A DNA stretch of 64,000 nt from Nisaea acidiphila (GTDB lineage Bacteria > Pseudomonadota > Alphaproteobacteria > Thalassobaculales > Thalassobaculaceae), in NCBI RefSeq assembly GCF_024662015.1, contig NZ_CP102480.1, positions 3,900,501 to 3,964,500 of the forward strand. The letters run 5' to 3'. Below, piece after piece: positions 36,470 to 45,282 of this stretch. Below the pieces are notes generated by a model that was not told the origin of the DNA, ran no database searches, and worked only from the letters and a program-made list of their open reading frames with translations. The position numbers were made by a program, and so were the translations under genes. Position 1 is the stretch's first letter, and the number at the start of each line of letters is the position of its first letter.

Positions 36470-36838
36470 TCAGGCGCATCCCTGCGCCACCATTTCATGC
36501 AAGTAGCGGTTCAGCGTGACGGTTGCAACCGGCTCGACGGGATCGAACAGCAGGGTGAGGGCCGCCGTTTCCTCGTCGTAGCGGCGCACCGAGGTCTTTG
36601 CATTGAAGAGCGCGCCGGGTCCCGCGGTCGGGACCAGCACACGCAGTTCCGCCCGGTCGTCCGGCTTCAGGTTGCCGTAATAGCCGACGATCTTGATGCC
36701 GAGCGTGTTCCAGTCGTCGATCGTGTAGGGGGTCGATCCGACGACCGCGGTCATCGGGGCGGTGGCACGCGGGGCCCGGCGGCGCTCGTGTGCCTGCGTC
36801 TGGTCGTTGGCGGTCGTCTGGTCGTTGGACTGCGGCAT
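36470..36838 (-). CDS. PilZ domain-containing protein
   Basis: A 122-residue protein with the N-terminal c-di-GMP arginine motif RxxxR (R20-APR24 in ERRRAPR) after a polar, Gln-rich tail. The following beta-barrel pattern runs from TAVVGSTPYTIDDWNTLGIKI to FDPVEPVATVTLNRYL. The second PilZ motif (D/N-x-S-x-x-G) is not intact: the segment WNTLGIKIVGYYG occupies its place. Binding of c-di-GMP is therefore uncertain. The start follows GAGG, about 8 bases upstream. The next gene encodes a two-helix membrane protein and may be its partner. Confidence 0.65.
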   Translation of the reverse strand: MPQSNDQTTANDQTQAHERRRAPRATAPMTAVVGSTPYTIDDWNTLGIKIVGYYGNLKPDDRAELRVLVPTAGPGALFNAKTSVRRYDEETAALTLLFDPVEPVATVTLNRYLHEMVAQGCA

Positions 36839-37094
36839 GGGCGGCCTCGTTCTGTCTTCCGGTTTTCTTGGCGGCGGCACCCCGTTCTGGCGCACCTCCG
36901 CAGGCGATGTTTTCCGTTAAGCAACCGCCGTGCCAGTTCGCGCGAGTACCGGGAAACCTTTCTTTACGCTTCTTAAAGATTTGAGCATGTGCCCCCGAAA
37001 TCCGCTTCGACGGCGCTTTTCGCTGCCCGGCAAGGGGCTGCGGCAAGATCTGCCGGACCCATTCTGCCGCCCGGCGGGTCCGCTCTCTTAACGC

Positions 37095-37376
37095 TCAGCT
37101 ATGCCGGGCCACGACTTGGTCACGGGTCGGCCAGGCCGGGCGGGTGGCGACGTCCTTCGAGGCGCAGGAGCTGCAGCGCATCCGGCTGCCGACCTCGGGA
37201 ACCGGGAAGTCGGGCCCGAGCTGCGCAATCAGCATCGCCGTCGCCGCCTCGGCATTGTGGCCGCAGCGGTTGCACCAGCAGAAGACGCCGATCCCAGCGC
37301 GGGAAAGATCCGAGAGGGTCGCCGGGCGGCTGCGCTGCTCGTCCTGACGCAATGCCTTGTCCTTGAAACGTCCCAT
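37095..37376 (-). CDS. Small zinc-ribbon-like protein, possibly SOS-controlled
   Basis: A 93-residue basic protein of unknown function. Two cysteine pairs, C35-x2-C38 (in CWCNRCGHN) and C68-x2-C71 (in MRCSSCASKD), separated by a 29-residue helix-strand stretch, form a probable zinc ribbon. C33 is an extra cysteine. The ATG at 37376 is chosen because AAGGA precedes it and a promoter with a LexA-type box lies 30-60 bases upstream. Reading from 37439 would run through that promoter. It could bind nucleic acid or another protein. Confidence 0.68.
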   Translation of the reverse strand: MGRFKDKALRQDEQRSRPATLSDLSRAGIGVFCWCNRCGHNAEAATAMLIAQLGPDFPVPEVGSRMRCSSCASKDVATRPAWPTRDQVVARHS

Positions 37377-37405
37377 CCATCCCGTTCCTTCCGCCGGCCG
37401 AATGA

Positions 37406-37435
37406 GAACATAACAAGAACATTTTAGGTGGACAA
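37406..37435 (-). promoter_or_regulatory. Promoter with overlapping LexA-type box
   Basis: On the minus strand TTGTCC (37435-37430), a 17-base spacer and TATGTT (37412-37407) make a good sigma70 promoter for the zinc-ribbon gene. The sequence GTTC-N7-GTTC, read at 37420-37406, is the alphaproteobacterial LexA operator and covers the -10 box and part of the spacer, a position expected for repression. Confidence 0.6.
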
Positions 37436-37474
37436 GCATCCTTCGCCATAACGGATTACGTCATTTCAGGAGAC

Positions 37475-38902
37475 TCAGGCCGTGCGCCAGACGGGTTCCG
37501 ATGTGCCGACCGGTCCAGCCGGAATGCTCCAGAAAACAGGGGTTGTCGAGAGTTCGACAGGGCTCGCGAGCCGCCGCGCCGGTCCCCAGTGGGTGTTTTC
37601 AACCTGGGGTGCCAGATCGGCCTCGGTCTCGGGCGCGAATTCCGGCGTGCCATCGGCCTGGAACTGACCTTCCAGCAGGTTCGCCGTGCGGGCGAGAGAG
37701 GTACGGAAGGTCGCGCCCGCACCGCTCCGCACGCGCTCGGCAAGGCCGCTGAGGACGGCGGCGGCGACAATGAAGCCGGTCGCGTAATCGAGCGCCTGGA
37801 CCGGCAATGGCGTCGGCTTGTCCTTGCCGTAGTGGCGCATGCCGGTCTCGGCAATACCGCTGCTCATCTGAACGATGCTGTCGAAACCGCGCCGGGTCGC
37901 CCAGGGTCCGGTCCAACCATAGGCGCAGAGGGAGACATCTACGAGACCCGGATTGAGCGCACGGCGTCGCGGCGCATCGAGGCCGAACGCGGCGAGCGCG
38001 TCCGAGCGATAGCCGTGCACCATAACATCGGCATCGGCGATCAGCTCCTTCAGCCGCTCCAGCTCGTTCTCCGTGCGCAGATCGAGCACTGCGGAGCGCT
38101 TGCCGAGCAGCATCTCCTCTTCCAGCGCCTCGTCCCAGAGCTCCTGCGGCGGATCGACCCGCAGCACGTCGGCGCCGTAGCCGGCAAGGAAGCGGGTCGC
38201 GGTGGGACCGGCCAGTACGCGGGTCAGGTCCAGCACCTTGATGCCGGTCAGCGGCCGTGCGGGCACGACCTCCCAGGTGGCGGCGTCGGGACCGGCAAAG
38301 GCCTCGTGATGCAGCAGCGGCTCGGCGGCCACCGCCCTGCCCTGGGGATGTGTGGCCCAGTCGGCGGCGGAGCGCATTTCCCCGGCGCAGCCGCCGGCGG
38401 AGACGATTGCATCCTCAAGCGGCGTTCCGTCCCACTCCCGGACCGCGGCGGCGACCTTCGTGCGATCGGCGGTCTCGTCGTTCGGCACGCCGAGGACGGA
38501 GAGTGCGGCCTTGCGGTGATGCGGCGCGTTGGTGTGGAGCCGGATCCAGCCGTCGCCGGTCGCGTAGTCGCCGGCGACCGCGTCCCAGACCGGTGGCAGC
38601 TCCCAGCCGTCCGGCCGGAGTGAACTCTTGAACCAGAAAGAGGCGAGGCGGCGGTCCACCGCGACTTCCGGCGGTGTGCCGTGACGGGCCGCGATCAGAT
38701 CGGCAAGCGCCTCGCCGGCGGCGCCGACCGATGCCGCCGCGAGATCCGAGACGGCATAGGCCGAAGGCAGGGCGCCGGATTCGGCGAAAAGCGGCTCCGG
38801 ACGCTCGGGCAGGCGCGCGGCCTTCCGAATTTCGGAAAGGAAGTACGAGAGTGGCGACATGGATGAGACCAAATTCTGGGAGACCTCACCATAGGCCGCC
38901 AC
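37475..38902 (-). CDS. CaiB/BaiF CoA-transferase family protein
   Basis: A 475-residue type III CoA-transferase. The family core begins PLTGIKVLDLTRVLAGPTATRFLAGYGADVLRVDPP at about 220-255. It continues with KRSAVLDLRTE and ADVMVHGYRSDALAAFGL, then YGWTGPWATRRGFDSIVQMSSGIA near 335-358. The N-terminal 200 residues form a second, divergent half, as in fused CaiB pairs, and may lack activity. The catalytic aspartate in the family sits near the segment after GFD, but I cannot place it surely. GTG 38902 is used; ATG 38860 is an alternative. The tail-fibre genes upstream could read into it. Confidence 0.78.
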   Translation of the reverse strand: MAAYGEVSQNLVSSMSPLSYFLSEIRKAARLPERPEPLFAESGALPSAYAVSDLAAASVGAAGEALADLIAARHGTPPEVAVDRRLASFWFKSSLRPDGWELPPVWDAVAGDYATGDGWIRLHTNAPHHRKAALSVLGVPNDETADRTKVAAAVREWDGTPLEDAIVSAGGCAGEMRSAADWATHPQGRAVAAEPLLHHEAFAGPDAATWEVVPARPLTGIKVLDLTRVLAGPTATRFLAGYGADVLRVDPPQELWDEALEEEMLLGKRSAVLDLRTENELERLKELIADADVMVHGYRSDALAAFGLDAPRRRALNPGLVDVSLCAYGWTGPWATRRGFDSIVQMSSGIAETGMRHYGKDKPTPLPVQALDYATGFIVAAAVLSGLAERVRSGAGATFRTSLARTANLLEGQFQADGTPEFAPETEADLAPQVENTHWGPARRLASPVELSTTPVFWSIPAGPVGTSEPVWRTA

Positions 38903-38917
38903 GATTTCCCGTCGATA

Positions 38918-39853
38918 TCAAGCCGTAAGATCCCCGCACAGATCCCATTCGTCGGTACCTACCTTTTTCAAGGTGGCGGCGGCAAATGTTCCTGAGAGCT
39001 GGGTATGGCTATTCAGGGAGTTAACTGTCACACCGCCGCTGGCCGACACGGTGACGGTTCCGGTGCCGGACTGAAATAGCGAAATCTCGGCGCCGACCGG
39101 AATCGCTTCGGTGCTGTTGCCGGGAACGGTCACCGTCACTGGTGAGGCATTTGAGAAGCGTATGTAGCTGCCGTTGTCCGAGACCGAGAGGGTTCGGCCC
39201 GTGGAGCTGTCCGAAATGATCGGACGGCCTTTCTTTGTAATACCGGTGCCTTCTGCAACGAAGTCGCCCGTGTTGCTCAAGGAGGCCGCTTGACTATTGT
39301 TCGTGCCGAAGAGGATTGAGGAGTCGGAGAAATTCCAAACCCTCAGATCCGATGTTCCGACGACGGCGAAATAACCGCCAGCGTCGGAACCGATACCGGA
39401 ATTCGCGTTGGTGACCTGAAGGGCGCAGGAATACCCGCCATATGCAGTCAACTCGTGGTAGCCGGTCGACGTTCCCAGCACCAAACCTTCCGGACCTGTC
39501 CGCATCTTCTCCGCATTGTCGACGGTGAAGATGATCGATGAATTCGCGTGCGCGTTGTTTGTATCCGCGTTGAGATAAATGTGACCCTGGTCGTTCTGCA
39601 GCGCCATGGTTCCGCCGCTTGTTTCGAAGCCGACTTTTCCATGACGTGTGCCGTTGGCCGCGAAGTCCACAACGGAGTGGATCGACCCGCCCACGGTTCC
39701 ATTGGCATCGTTCACAATCGCCCGGGCTTCTGTCTGGTTCGAGATTTCGAACTCAGATGCCGTAAGATTCGAAACCGAAATGTCCGTGTCCAGTTTAGAA
39801 GAGTCGATGGCGCCGTCTTCAATTCCGTCTTTAGTAACTCTCGTAAGATCCAT
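38918..39853 (-). CDS. Phage tail-fibre-like protein
   Basis: A 311-residue protein rich in Ser, Thr, Asn and Gly, with beta-strand repeats. The N-terminus DLTRVTKDGIEDGAIDSSKLDTD is the short collagen-like DG-AI-SKL pattern of tail-fibre connectors. The last 110 residues, including SPVTVTVPGNSTEAIPVGAEISLFQSGTG (written here as separate family features: VTVTVPGNS and GTGTVTVSASGGVTVNS), match the tail-fibre tip domain that ends in DEWDLCGDL. It lies 12 bases after the tailspike gene, a two-gene unit. No capsid, portal, terminase or integrase gene is near. It may be a receptor-binding or surface-adhesion protein. Confidence 0.7.
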   Translation of the reverse strand: MDLTRVTKDGIEDGAIDSSKLDTDISVSNLTASEFEISNQTEARAIVNDANGTVGGSIHSVVDFAANGTRHGKVGFETSGGTMALQNDQGHIYLNADTNNAHANSSIIFTVDNAEKMRTGPEGLVLGTSTGYHELTAYGGYSCALQVTNANSGIGSDAGGYFAVVGTSDLRVWNFSDSSILFGTNNSQAASLSNTGDFVAEGTGITKKGRPIISDSSTGRTLSVSDNGSYIRFSNASPVTVTVPGNSTEAIPVGAEISLFQSGTGTVTVSASGGVTVNSLNSHTQLSGTFAAATLKKVGTDEWDLCGDLTA

Positions 39854-39865
39854 GTTCGCCCCCAA

Positions 39866-42370
39866 TTATCCTATGACCTCGATTGAAAACCAGCACCGCC
39901 GATAGTCGAAGTTTCCGCTCGATAGTCCGAATTCGCACTCGAATACATCGTTGTCGGCAACCGGAATTACGGCGGTCTGAACCTCCGCCGATGCGATGAC
40001 GTTCATGGGAATGTTCGATTGGTAATAACGGGCCTCGCCCGGATAGTTGCCCGCACCGTTCTTTTTGATGTTCAGGATCATCACGCCTGTACTTCCGTTT
40101 CCGTTTCCCCTGCTGCTTCCCTGACAACTGACGCGCACCAACTGGATGCCTTTCCCTGCCGGAATGGTTATCTGTGAGCCGGATGTATGAAAGCCGTCGG
40201 TATCGTATGTTTCAGAAGACCAAGAAACAATTCCGGCTCCGAAATCTGAATTGTTGTGCAGTAAACAGCCTTTGAATCCATTATTTATTTTTACGTCCGT
40301 TGAAGATATGTTCGCTATTTCTGTTAATACATTGTTAAATATTGTTCCCTGTATGGAGATATTATTGGCTTCCTCGAGATAAAGGCCATGGTTTGAGGAT
40401 TCAATTACATTCCCTGTGATTGCCATCGAAGTTGGCGATGCAAAGGGAGATACTGTTTCTTTCTTTATCCAAATTGCAGTTGTCGAGCTGTTTACGATGT
40501 TATTCGCAATGGTTGCCCGATCACCTTCGATGACGATCGCGTTGTAGTCGTAGGTCTGCCCCAATTTGACAAAGGTATTGCCGGTTATGATGTTATCGCG
40601 GGAGTTGGCTGCGGGGCCGCCCGACGGGGTGCTCCGCTGCGAGTAGACACCAGCTGCATTCTGGACACCGTTCGGGTTTTGGTAGAACAGACAATTAGAG
40701 GTGAATGTCTGGACAGTGCCCTGGAAGAACACGCCGTACTCATAGAAATTCACGTGGGTCTCATAAACGGAAAAGTGAGGCGACGCATTATTCTCGTTGA
40801 TGTTCGCGTGAACACCCCTCCCCACGGCGACGAAGTCGCAGTTTCCGATACGTATGCCTTCGGCACGATCGTTCGGACTGGAGGAACTGCTTGAGGAAAT
40901 CAGGACCACGGTGTGCCAATAGAATCCGCGGACGCGTTCGACGATGATTTCGACAGGAAGTCGGGTCGACCCCCCGATGTGAATGCCATGTTGGGACACT
41001 GTGCGCTGAGCCTGGGAATTGCCCGCGTTGTTCCCCCTCAACGTGATGCTATCGACCTTCGCTCCATGGCCGTCGATCAGATGAATCCCGGTATGCCAGC
41101 CGTCGGTCGCTTCGGTCGTCGGCATGATCATTAGGTCGGAAACCGAGATAATTCCTGCATCGCGATCATCGATGCCGGACTGGCTGAAGTCGATCTCCAA
41201 TGCGGTCTGGTTCGCGACCGGCTGGGCGCTGGCCAGCGTCATGGATTGGACCGTAGTGAAGTAAGTCTCGTCGTTCTGTGAGATCTGGATCCCTGACGAG
41301 GCGGCATTGTCCCAGAATATCTCCGTGACAGCGATGCCGGCTCCAACGACATTGATCGGACGGTTTGAAATTGTCAGTCGGCCAGAGGAGCGATAACGTC
41401 CTGCGGGGAAGAAGAGCATGCCGCCCGAGGCCGGTATCGCCGCGATGGCACTCATGATGGCCGAATAATCGTCGGTCGTACCGTCACCCGTGGCGCCGTA
41501 GGCCTTGACGTTGAATATGCTGACGGAACCGCTTGCGATATCAAGGACGCGGCCGTTGGCATCGACTGTCACGGTCGGGTTGGAATAGCTTCCGGCCGTT
41601 ACTCCGGTCTCGGTCAGTTGTTCGTCGCCGACCGCGTTCGAGGCAATCTTGGCTATCGTGACTGCATCGTCGGCCAGCTTGGGTGTGGTGACCGATCCAT
41701 CGGCGACGACGCCGATTACCGGAACTTGGTCCTGAAGATAATGCACTTCCAGAACGCTGTTTTGAACCGGTGCGCTCGGTAGAAGCAGAATGTTGGCCGA
41801 AATATCATAACCCGAGGTCAGCAGAACAACGCCGTTGAGAAAAATGAGGAAATCGTTTTTCGATGCAGGTGTCACCAGCAGGTCGAAATCCGTCGTGACT
41901 CCATCACCGATGTAGGATCGGATTCCGATCGGAGTCGTGATCCCCAGAACCGATCCCCGGATTTCGATGGCCTGGCCATTGGCCGGCGCGGTGAAGAAGA
42001 CTAAGTCGCTGCCTGCGACATAGTAGCTTTCGGAGGTCTGAACGACCCCGGATATCATGCATAGGACATTGTTCTTGGTCTGGGGAGGCGGGCCGCTGAT
42101 TGCAAATGTCGTGGTCGTACCGTCGCCGGTATATGTGTCGACAGAGATCGGTGTTGCCAAAGAGACCGCTGGGAGCCGGACCTCGATTTCGCTTCCCGAT
42201 GCCGGCGCCTGAGAGAACGTCAGGGTTTGGCCGGAAATTGTGTAGGCGCTGACAAGCTGAACATTCGCCTCGATTTGTACAATGACATTGTTTGGCGATC
42301 CAGGATCTGCACTCAGCGTGAATTGTGTCTGGGTGCCATCACCGACGAATGAATCAATAGTAAGTGACAT
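39866..42370 (-). CDS. Phage tailspike-like right-handed beta-helix protein
   Basis: An 834-residue protein with three parts. Residues 5-215 hold three tandem units of about 72 residues, each beginning with a GDG turn (DSFVGDG, DTYTGDG, RSYIGDG) and ending in an EIR or EVH strand. Residues 222-250 carry the fibre connector DGSVTTPKLADDAVT. From residue 285 a pectate-lyase-type beta-helix starts with FNVKAYGATGDGTTDD and FFPAGRY, followed by many rungs rich in Asn and Ile and a jelly-roll-like end. This is the build of glycan-degrading tailspikes. Base composition between 40,200 and 40,500 is clearly AT-richer than neighbours, suggesting transfer. The weak ribosome-binding site hints at low expression. 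Confidence 0.78.
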   Translation of the reverse strand: MSLTIDSFVGDGTQTQFTLSADPGSPNNVIVQIEANVQLVSAYTISGQTLTFSQAPASGSEIEVRLPAVSLATPISVDTYTGDGTTTTFAISGPPPQTKNNVLCMISGVVQTSESYYVAGSDLVFFTAPANGQAIEIRGSVLGITTPIGIRSYIGDGVTTDFDLLVTPASKNDFLIFLNGVVLLTSGYDISANILLLPSAPVQNSVLEVHYLQDQVPVIGVVADGSVTTPKLADDAVTIAKIASNAVGDEQLTETGVTAGSYSNPTVTVDANGRVLDIASGSVSIFNVKAYGATGDGTTDDYSAIMSAIAAIPASGGMLFFPAGRYRSSGRLTISNRPINVVGAGIAVTEIFWDNAASSGIQISQNDETYFTTVQSMTLASAQPVANQTALEIDFSQSGIDDRDAGIISVSDLMIMPTTEATDGWHTGIHLIDGHGAKVDSITLRGNNAGNSQAQRTVSQHGIHIGGSTRLPVEIIVERVRGFYWHTVVLISSSSSSSPNDRAEGIRIGNCDFVAVGRGVHANINENNASPHFSVYETHVNFYEYGVFFQGTVQTFTSNCLFYQNPNGVQNAAGVYSQRSTPSGGPAANSRDNIITGNTFVKLGQTYDYNAIVIEGDRATIANNIVNSSTTAIWIKKETVSPFASPTSMAITGNVIESSNHGLYLEEANNISIQGTIFNNVLTEIANISSTDVKINNGFKGCLLHNNSDFGAGIVSWSSETYDTDGFHTSGSQITIPAGKGIQLVRVSCQGSSRGNGNGSTGVMILNIKKNGAGNYPGEARYYQSNIPMNVIASAEVQTAVIPVADNDVFECEFGLSSGNFDYRRCWFSIEVIG

Positions 42371-42638
42371 TTCTCACTGTCCATAAAGTGGTTGATCGAA
42401 ATAGCTACAGAAGTCCTATGGTTAATGCGATTTTATGGCAAGAAGGCGGCGTGATTTTCGCGCTTTTGGATAGTTTTTTTATCGAAAATTATTTCGCTTG
42501 GAGGATCATTTTGAAGCGTGATTTCCGGGCGATTTGCTGGTCGGGTTTGCCGCAAACCGGCGCGCTTGTTCGGGAAAACCCGTCAAGTTCAGAAGGCAAG
42601 TCGCAGGAGCCCCGAGCTCCGAAAAGATCCGAGCTGCT

Positions 42639-42977
42639 CTAGCCGGTAACGAGGCGGGGCAGTTTTTCGAAACGGGAGATAACGTCGACTAAAGAGGAGG
42701 AGGATGCGAGTTTTTTATAGCCGGAGGTCAGCTCGAAGGTCGGATGACGTTGACCCTTGCGTTGCTTCTTGGAGACAGAGAAGAGCGGCAGTTCATGACT
42801 GTGCCGGAAGATCGAGAATGCCGCGCCGTCATCGGAATGATCGATCGCGTAGTCGCGCCACTCGCCGGAGATCACACGGCTCGAATAGAGAGAGAGAAGC
42901 TGACCAAGTTCGTTTTTGGTGAAGAAGGGACCGCGCCGCGGCGACCGGCTTTTTTTGAGCCGAATCAAGTCCGCCAT
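42639..42977 (-). CDS. DUF2794 family protein
   Basis: A 112-residue protein matching the alphaproteobacterial DUF2794 family. The core is FTKNELGQLLSLYSSRVISGEWRDYAIDH at about 19-47, then FSIFRHSHELPLFSV near 54-68 and the C-terminal SLVDVISRFEKLPRLV. AGGTGAAC stands before the ATG. The function is unknown. It lies between the tailspike gene and the YfgM-like gene; the 268 bases between it and the tailspike are AT-rich and show no gene or clear signal. Confidence 0.85.
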   Translation of the reverse strand: MADLIRLKKSRSPRRGPFFTKNELGQLLSLYSSRVISGEWRDYAIDHSDDGAAFSIFRHSHELPLFSVSKKQRKGQRHPTFELTSGYKKLASSSSLVDVISRFEKLPRLVTG

Positions 42978-43201
42978 GGGCCGTTCACCTACGGATTTGT
43001 TGCCAGTTCATGAAACCTAGTTTTCCCGAAAAAAACACCGGCGTAAAGTCCGCGTTCACCAATCCACCGGAGGTCCCGGACGTGACTGCGAGAGCGGTTT
43101 GATTTCGGGGGGCGCGCCATGTAGGTTGCGCTCTTCCGCTGGGGCGGATGGGTTATGGCCGAACCGGGACGCCGGGCCGGCGCTTCGCAACGGAGACAGG
43201 C

Positions 43202-43846
43202 GTGGCAGACATTTTTCGCGAGATTGACGAGGAACTCCAGCAGGAGAAGGCCGCCCGGCTTTGGAAACGGTACGGCCCCTATGTCCTCGCGGTGGCGGTT
43301 TTGATCGTTCTCGGGGTCGGCGGATACCGGTTCTGGCTTTCTTACGACGCGAAGCAGAAAGCGGCCCAGTCGGCGCGTTATGAAACAGCCGCGCGGGCGC
43401 TGGCTGAAGATCCGGCGGCGGCCGCTGCCGAGTTCGGCGCCCTGGCGCAGGACGGTAACAAGGGCTACGCCGCGCTCGCCTCGCTGCAGCAGGCGGCGGC
43501 CCTGGTCGAGGCCGGCGATCTCGAGGCCGCGATCATCACCTACAAGAAGCTCGCCGACGATACGGCCGTGCCTGCCGTCTTCCGCGATCTCGCCCGTCTT
43601 CTTGCCGTCACGCACCGGATCGACAGCGGCGATCCCACCGAACTCTCTCGCGAGATTTCAGCTCTTGCGAACACAAGCGGGCCGTGGCGCCCGCTGGCCC
43701 GCGAGGCCGAGGCGCTGATCGCGCTGAAAGCGGGCGACAAGTCAAAGGCACGGGAAATCCTTGAGACCCTGACGGCCGATGCGGAGACACCGGCGCAGCT
43801 ACGCGCCCGGGCGACCGAGCTGCTCAGCGCCATCGCCAGCGAGTGA
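43202..43846 (+). CDS. YfgM-like TPR membrane-anchored protein
   Basis: A 214-residue protein with one N-terminal membrane helix (about residues 27-46, YVLAVAVLIVLGVGGYRFW) and a periplasmic helical-repeat domain of the TPR_21 type. In E. coli, YfgM attaches to SecYEG together with PpiD and helps periplasmic chaperone traffic. GTG 43202 follows GGAGACAGG and matches the family start MADIFREIDEELQQEK. It is followed after 13 bases by bamB and then der, the same order as yfgM-bamB-der in gammaproteobacteria. Confidence 0.85.
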   Translation: MADIFREIDEELQQEKAARLWKRYGPYVLAVAVLIVLGVGGYRFWLSYDAKQKAAQSARYETAARALAEDPAAAAAEFGALAQDGNKGYAALASLQQAAALVEAGDLEAAIITYKKLADDTAVPAVFRDLARLLAVTHRIDSGDPTELSREISALANTSGPWRPLAREAEALIALKAGDKSKAREILETLTADAETPAQLRARATELLSAIASE

Positions 43847-43859
43847 TCGGGAGCGTTCC

Positions 43860-45203
43860 ATGACCGGTCTGCATTTCCGGCGGTTTTCGCAGTGCGCGCT
43901 CCTCGCCGGCATGTTGTTGCTCCAGGGGTGCAGCGACGGCCTGTTTTTCGGTGAAGAGCAGGACGGCCCGCCCCTGCCGGGCGAACGGCTGCCGGTGCTG
44001 GCACTTGAACAGAGCCTTGTCGCGGACCCGAATCTCGCCGAGCAGCGGATCGTGCTTCCGCGCCCGGTCGAGAATGCGGACTGGCCGCAACCCGGCGGCA
44101 ATGCCGTCCATGCCATGCAGCATCTCGCCGCCGGCGATGTGCTCAGCCGGGTCTGGACGACCGATATCGGCAGCGGCTCCGACAGCGACAACCAGTTGAT
44201 CGCGAGCCCGATCGTCGTCGACGGCATGATCTACGCAATGGATTCCGAAGGCGAGATTTCCGCCCTCAAGACCGAAAACGGCGAGCGGGTCTGGAGCGCC
44301 GAGACCCGGCCGGACGACGAGGACGACACGATCTATCCGGGGGCGATCGCTGCCGGAGACGGCAAGCTGATCGCCGCGACCGGCTATAGCGAGGTTATCG
44401 CCTTCGATCTGAAGACGGGGGAAGAAGTCTGGCGCAGCCGGCTCCCGGGACCGACCCGAGGTGCGCCGACCGTGGCGGACGGGCGTGTGTTCCTGACCAT
44501 TCTCGGCAACCAGTCCTTCGCGCTCGATCTGACCGACGGTACGCGGATCTGGTCCCATACCGGGATCGCGGAGGAATCCGCGTTGCTCGGGATCGCCAGT
44601 GCCGCGGTCAGCGGCAGTTCGGCGATTATCCCCTATTCCTCGGGCGAGCTGTTCGTGCTCCGGGTGGAGAACGGGCGTCTGCTCTGGAACGACAACCTGA
44701 GCTCGGTTCGCGGGATCAATGCGGTGTCCCGGCTTTCCGACATCCGCGGCAATCCGGTTGTCGACGACGGGCTCGTGATCGCGGTCAGCCAATCCGGCCG
44801 GCTCATCGCGACGGATCTGCAATCCGGCCGGCGGGTCTGGGAAGCGCGGATCGGCGGCAACCAGACGCCGTGGGCGGCGGGCGACTATGTCTTCGTCGTT
44901 TCCAGCCTCGGCGAGGTGCTGGCGCTGACCAAGCGCCGGGGACGGATCCACTGGATCCAGCAGCTTCCCGTCTTCGAAAATCCGGAAGACAAGGAAGGCG
45001 TCATCACCTATTCCGGCCCGGTGCTGGTCAGTGACCGTCTTCTGGTCGGGTCCTCGACCGGCGAGGTCTATGCGATCTCGCCCTATTCCGGGAAGATCCT
45101 CGGCAAGATCGATGTCGGCTCCGCGGTCTTTATCGCACCGATCGTGGCCGGCAGAACGGTTTACTTCCTGACCGACGACGGAGATCTGGAAGCGTTCCGC
45201 TAG
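43860..45203 (+). CDS. bamB: Outer membrane assembly lipoprotein BamB
   Basis: A 447-residue lipoprotein of the BAM complex, which inserts beta-barrel proteins into the outer membrane. The lipobox LLLQGC puts the lipidated cysteine at C24. The rest is an eight-blade PQQ-like propeller, seen as repeated WxAxxGG and TGxxVWR-like motifs such as ENGERVWSAE, KTGEEVWRSRL, TDGTRIWSH, ENGRLLWNDNL and QSGRRVWEARIGGNQTPWAAGDYVF. ATG 43860 follows GGGAG and gives a proper signal peptide. It sits between the YfgM-like gene and der. Confidence 0.9.
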   Translation: MTGLHFRRFSQCALLAGMLLLQGCSDGLFFGEEQDGPPLPGERLPVLALEQSLVADPNLAEQRIVLPRPVENADWPQPGGNAVHAMQHLAAGDVLSRVWTTDIGSGSDSDNQLIASPIVVDGMIYAMDSEGEISALKTENGERVWSAETRPDDEDDTIYPGAIAAGDGKLIAATGYSEVIAFDLKTGEEVWRSRLPGPTRGAPTVADGRVFLTILGNQSFALDLTDGTRIWSHTGIAEESALLGIASAAVSGSSAIIPYSSGELFVLRVENGRLLWNDNLSSVRGINAVSRLSDIRGNPVVDDGLVIAVSQSGRLIATDLQSGRRVWEARIGGNQTPWAAGDYVFVVSSLGEVLALTKRRGRIHWIQQLPVFENPEDKEGVITYSGPVLVSDRLLVGSSTGEVYAISPYSGKILGKIDVGSAVFIAPIVAGRTVYFLTDDGDLEAFR

Positions 45204-45282
45204 GAGCGGGCGCGGCCGCTGCATGGCCGCTATGCCGCAAGTTTGCTTGATTTGATGGGCGCGCCGGGACTACGGAACAGCC

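Noticed and set aside
38918-42370. Full prophage
   Set aside because: No integrase, terminase, capsid, portal, lysis or tail-tube gene is present on either side.
42371-42638. Possible small gene in the AT-rich gap upstream of the tailspike gene
   Set aside because: The one open frame encodes low-complexity sequence without start signal; more likely promoter or transferred flank.
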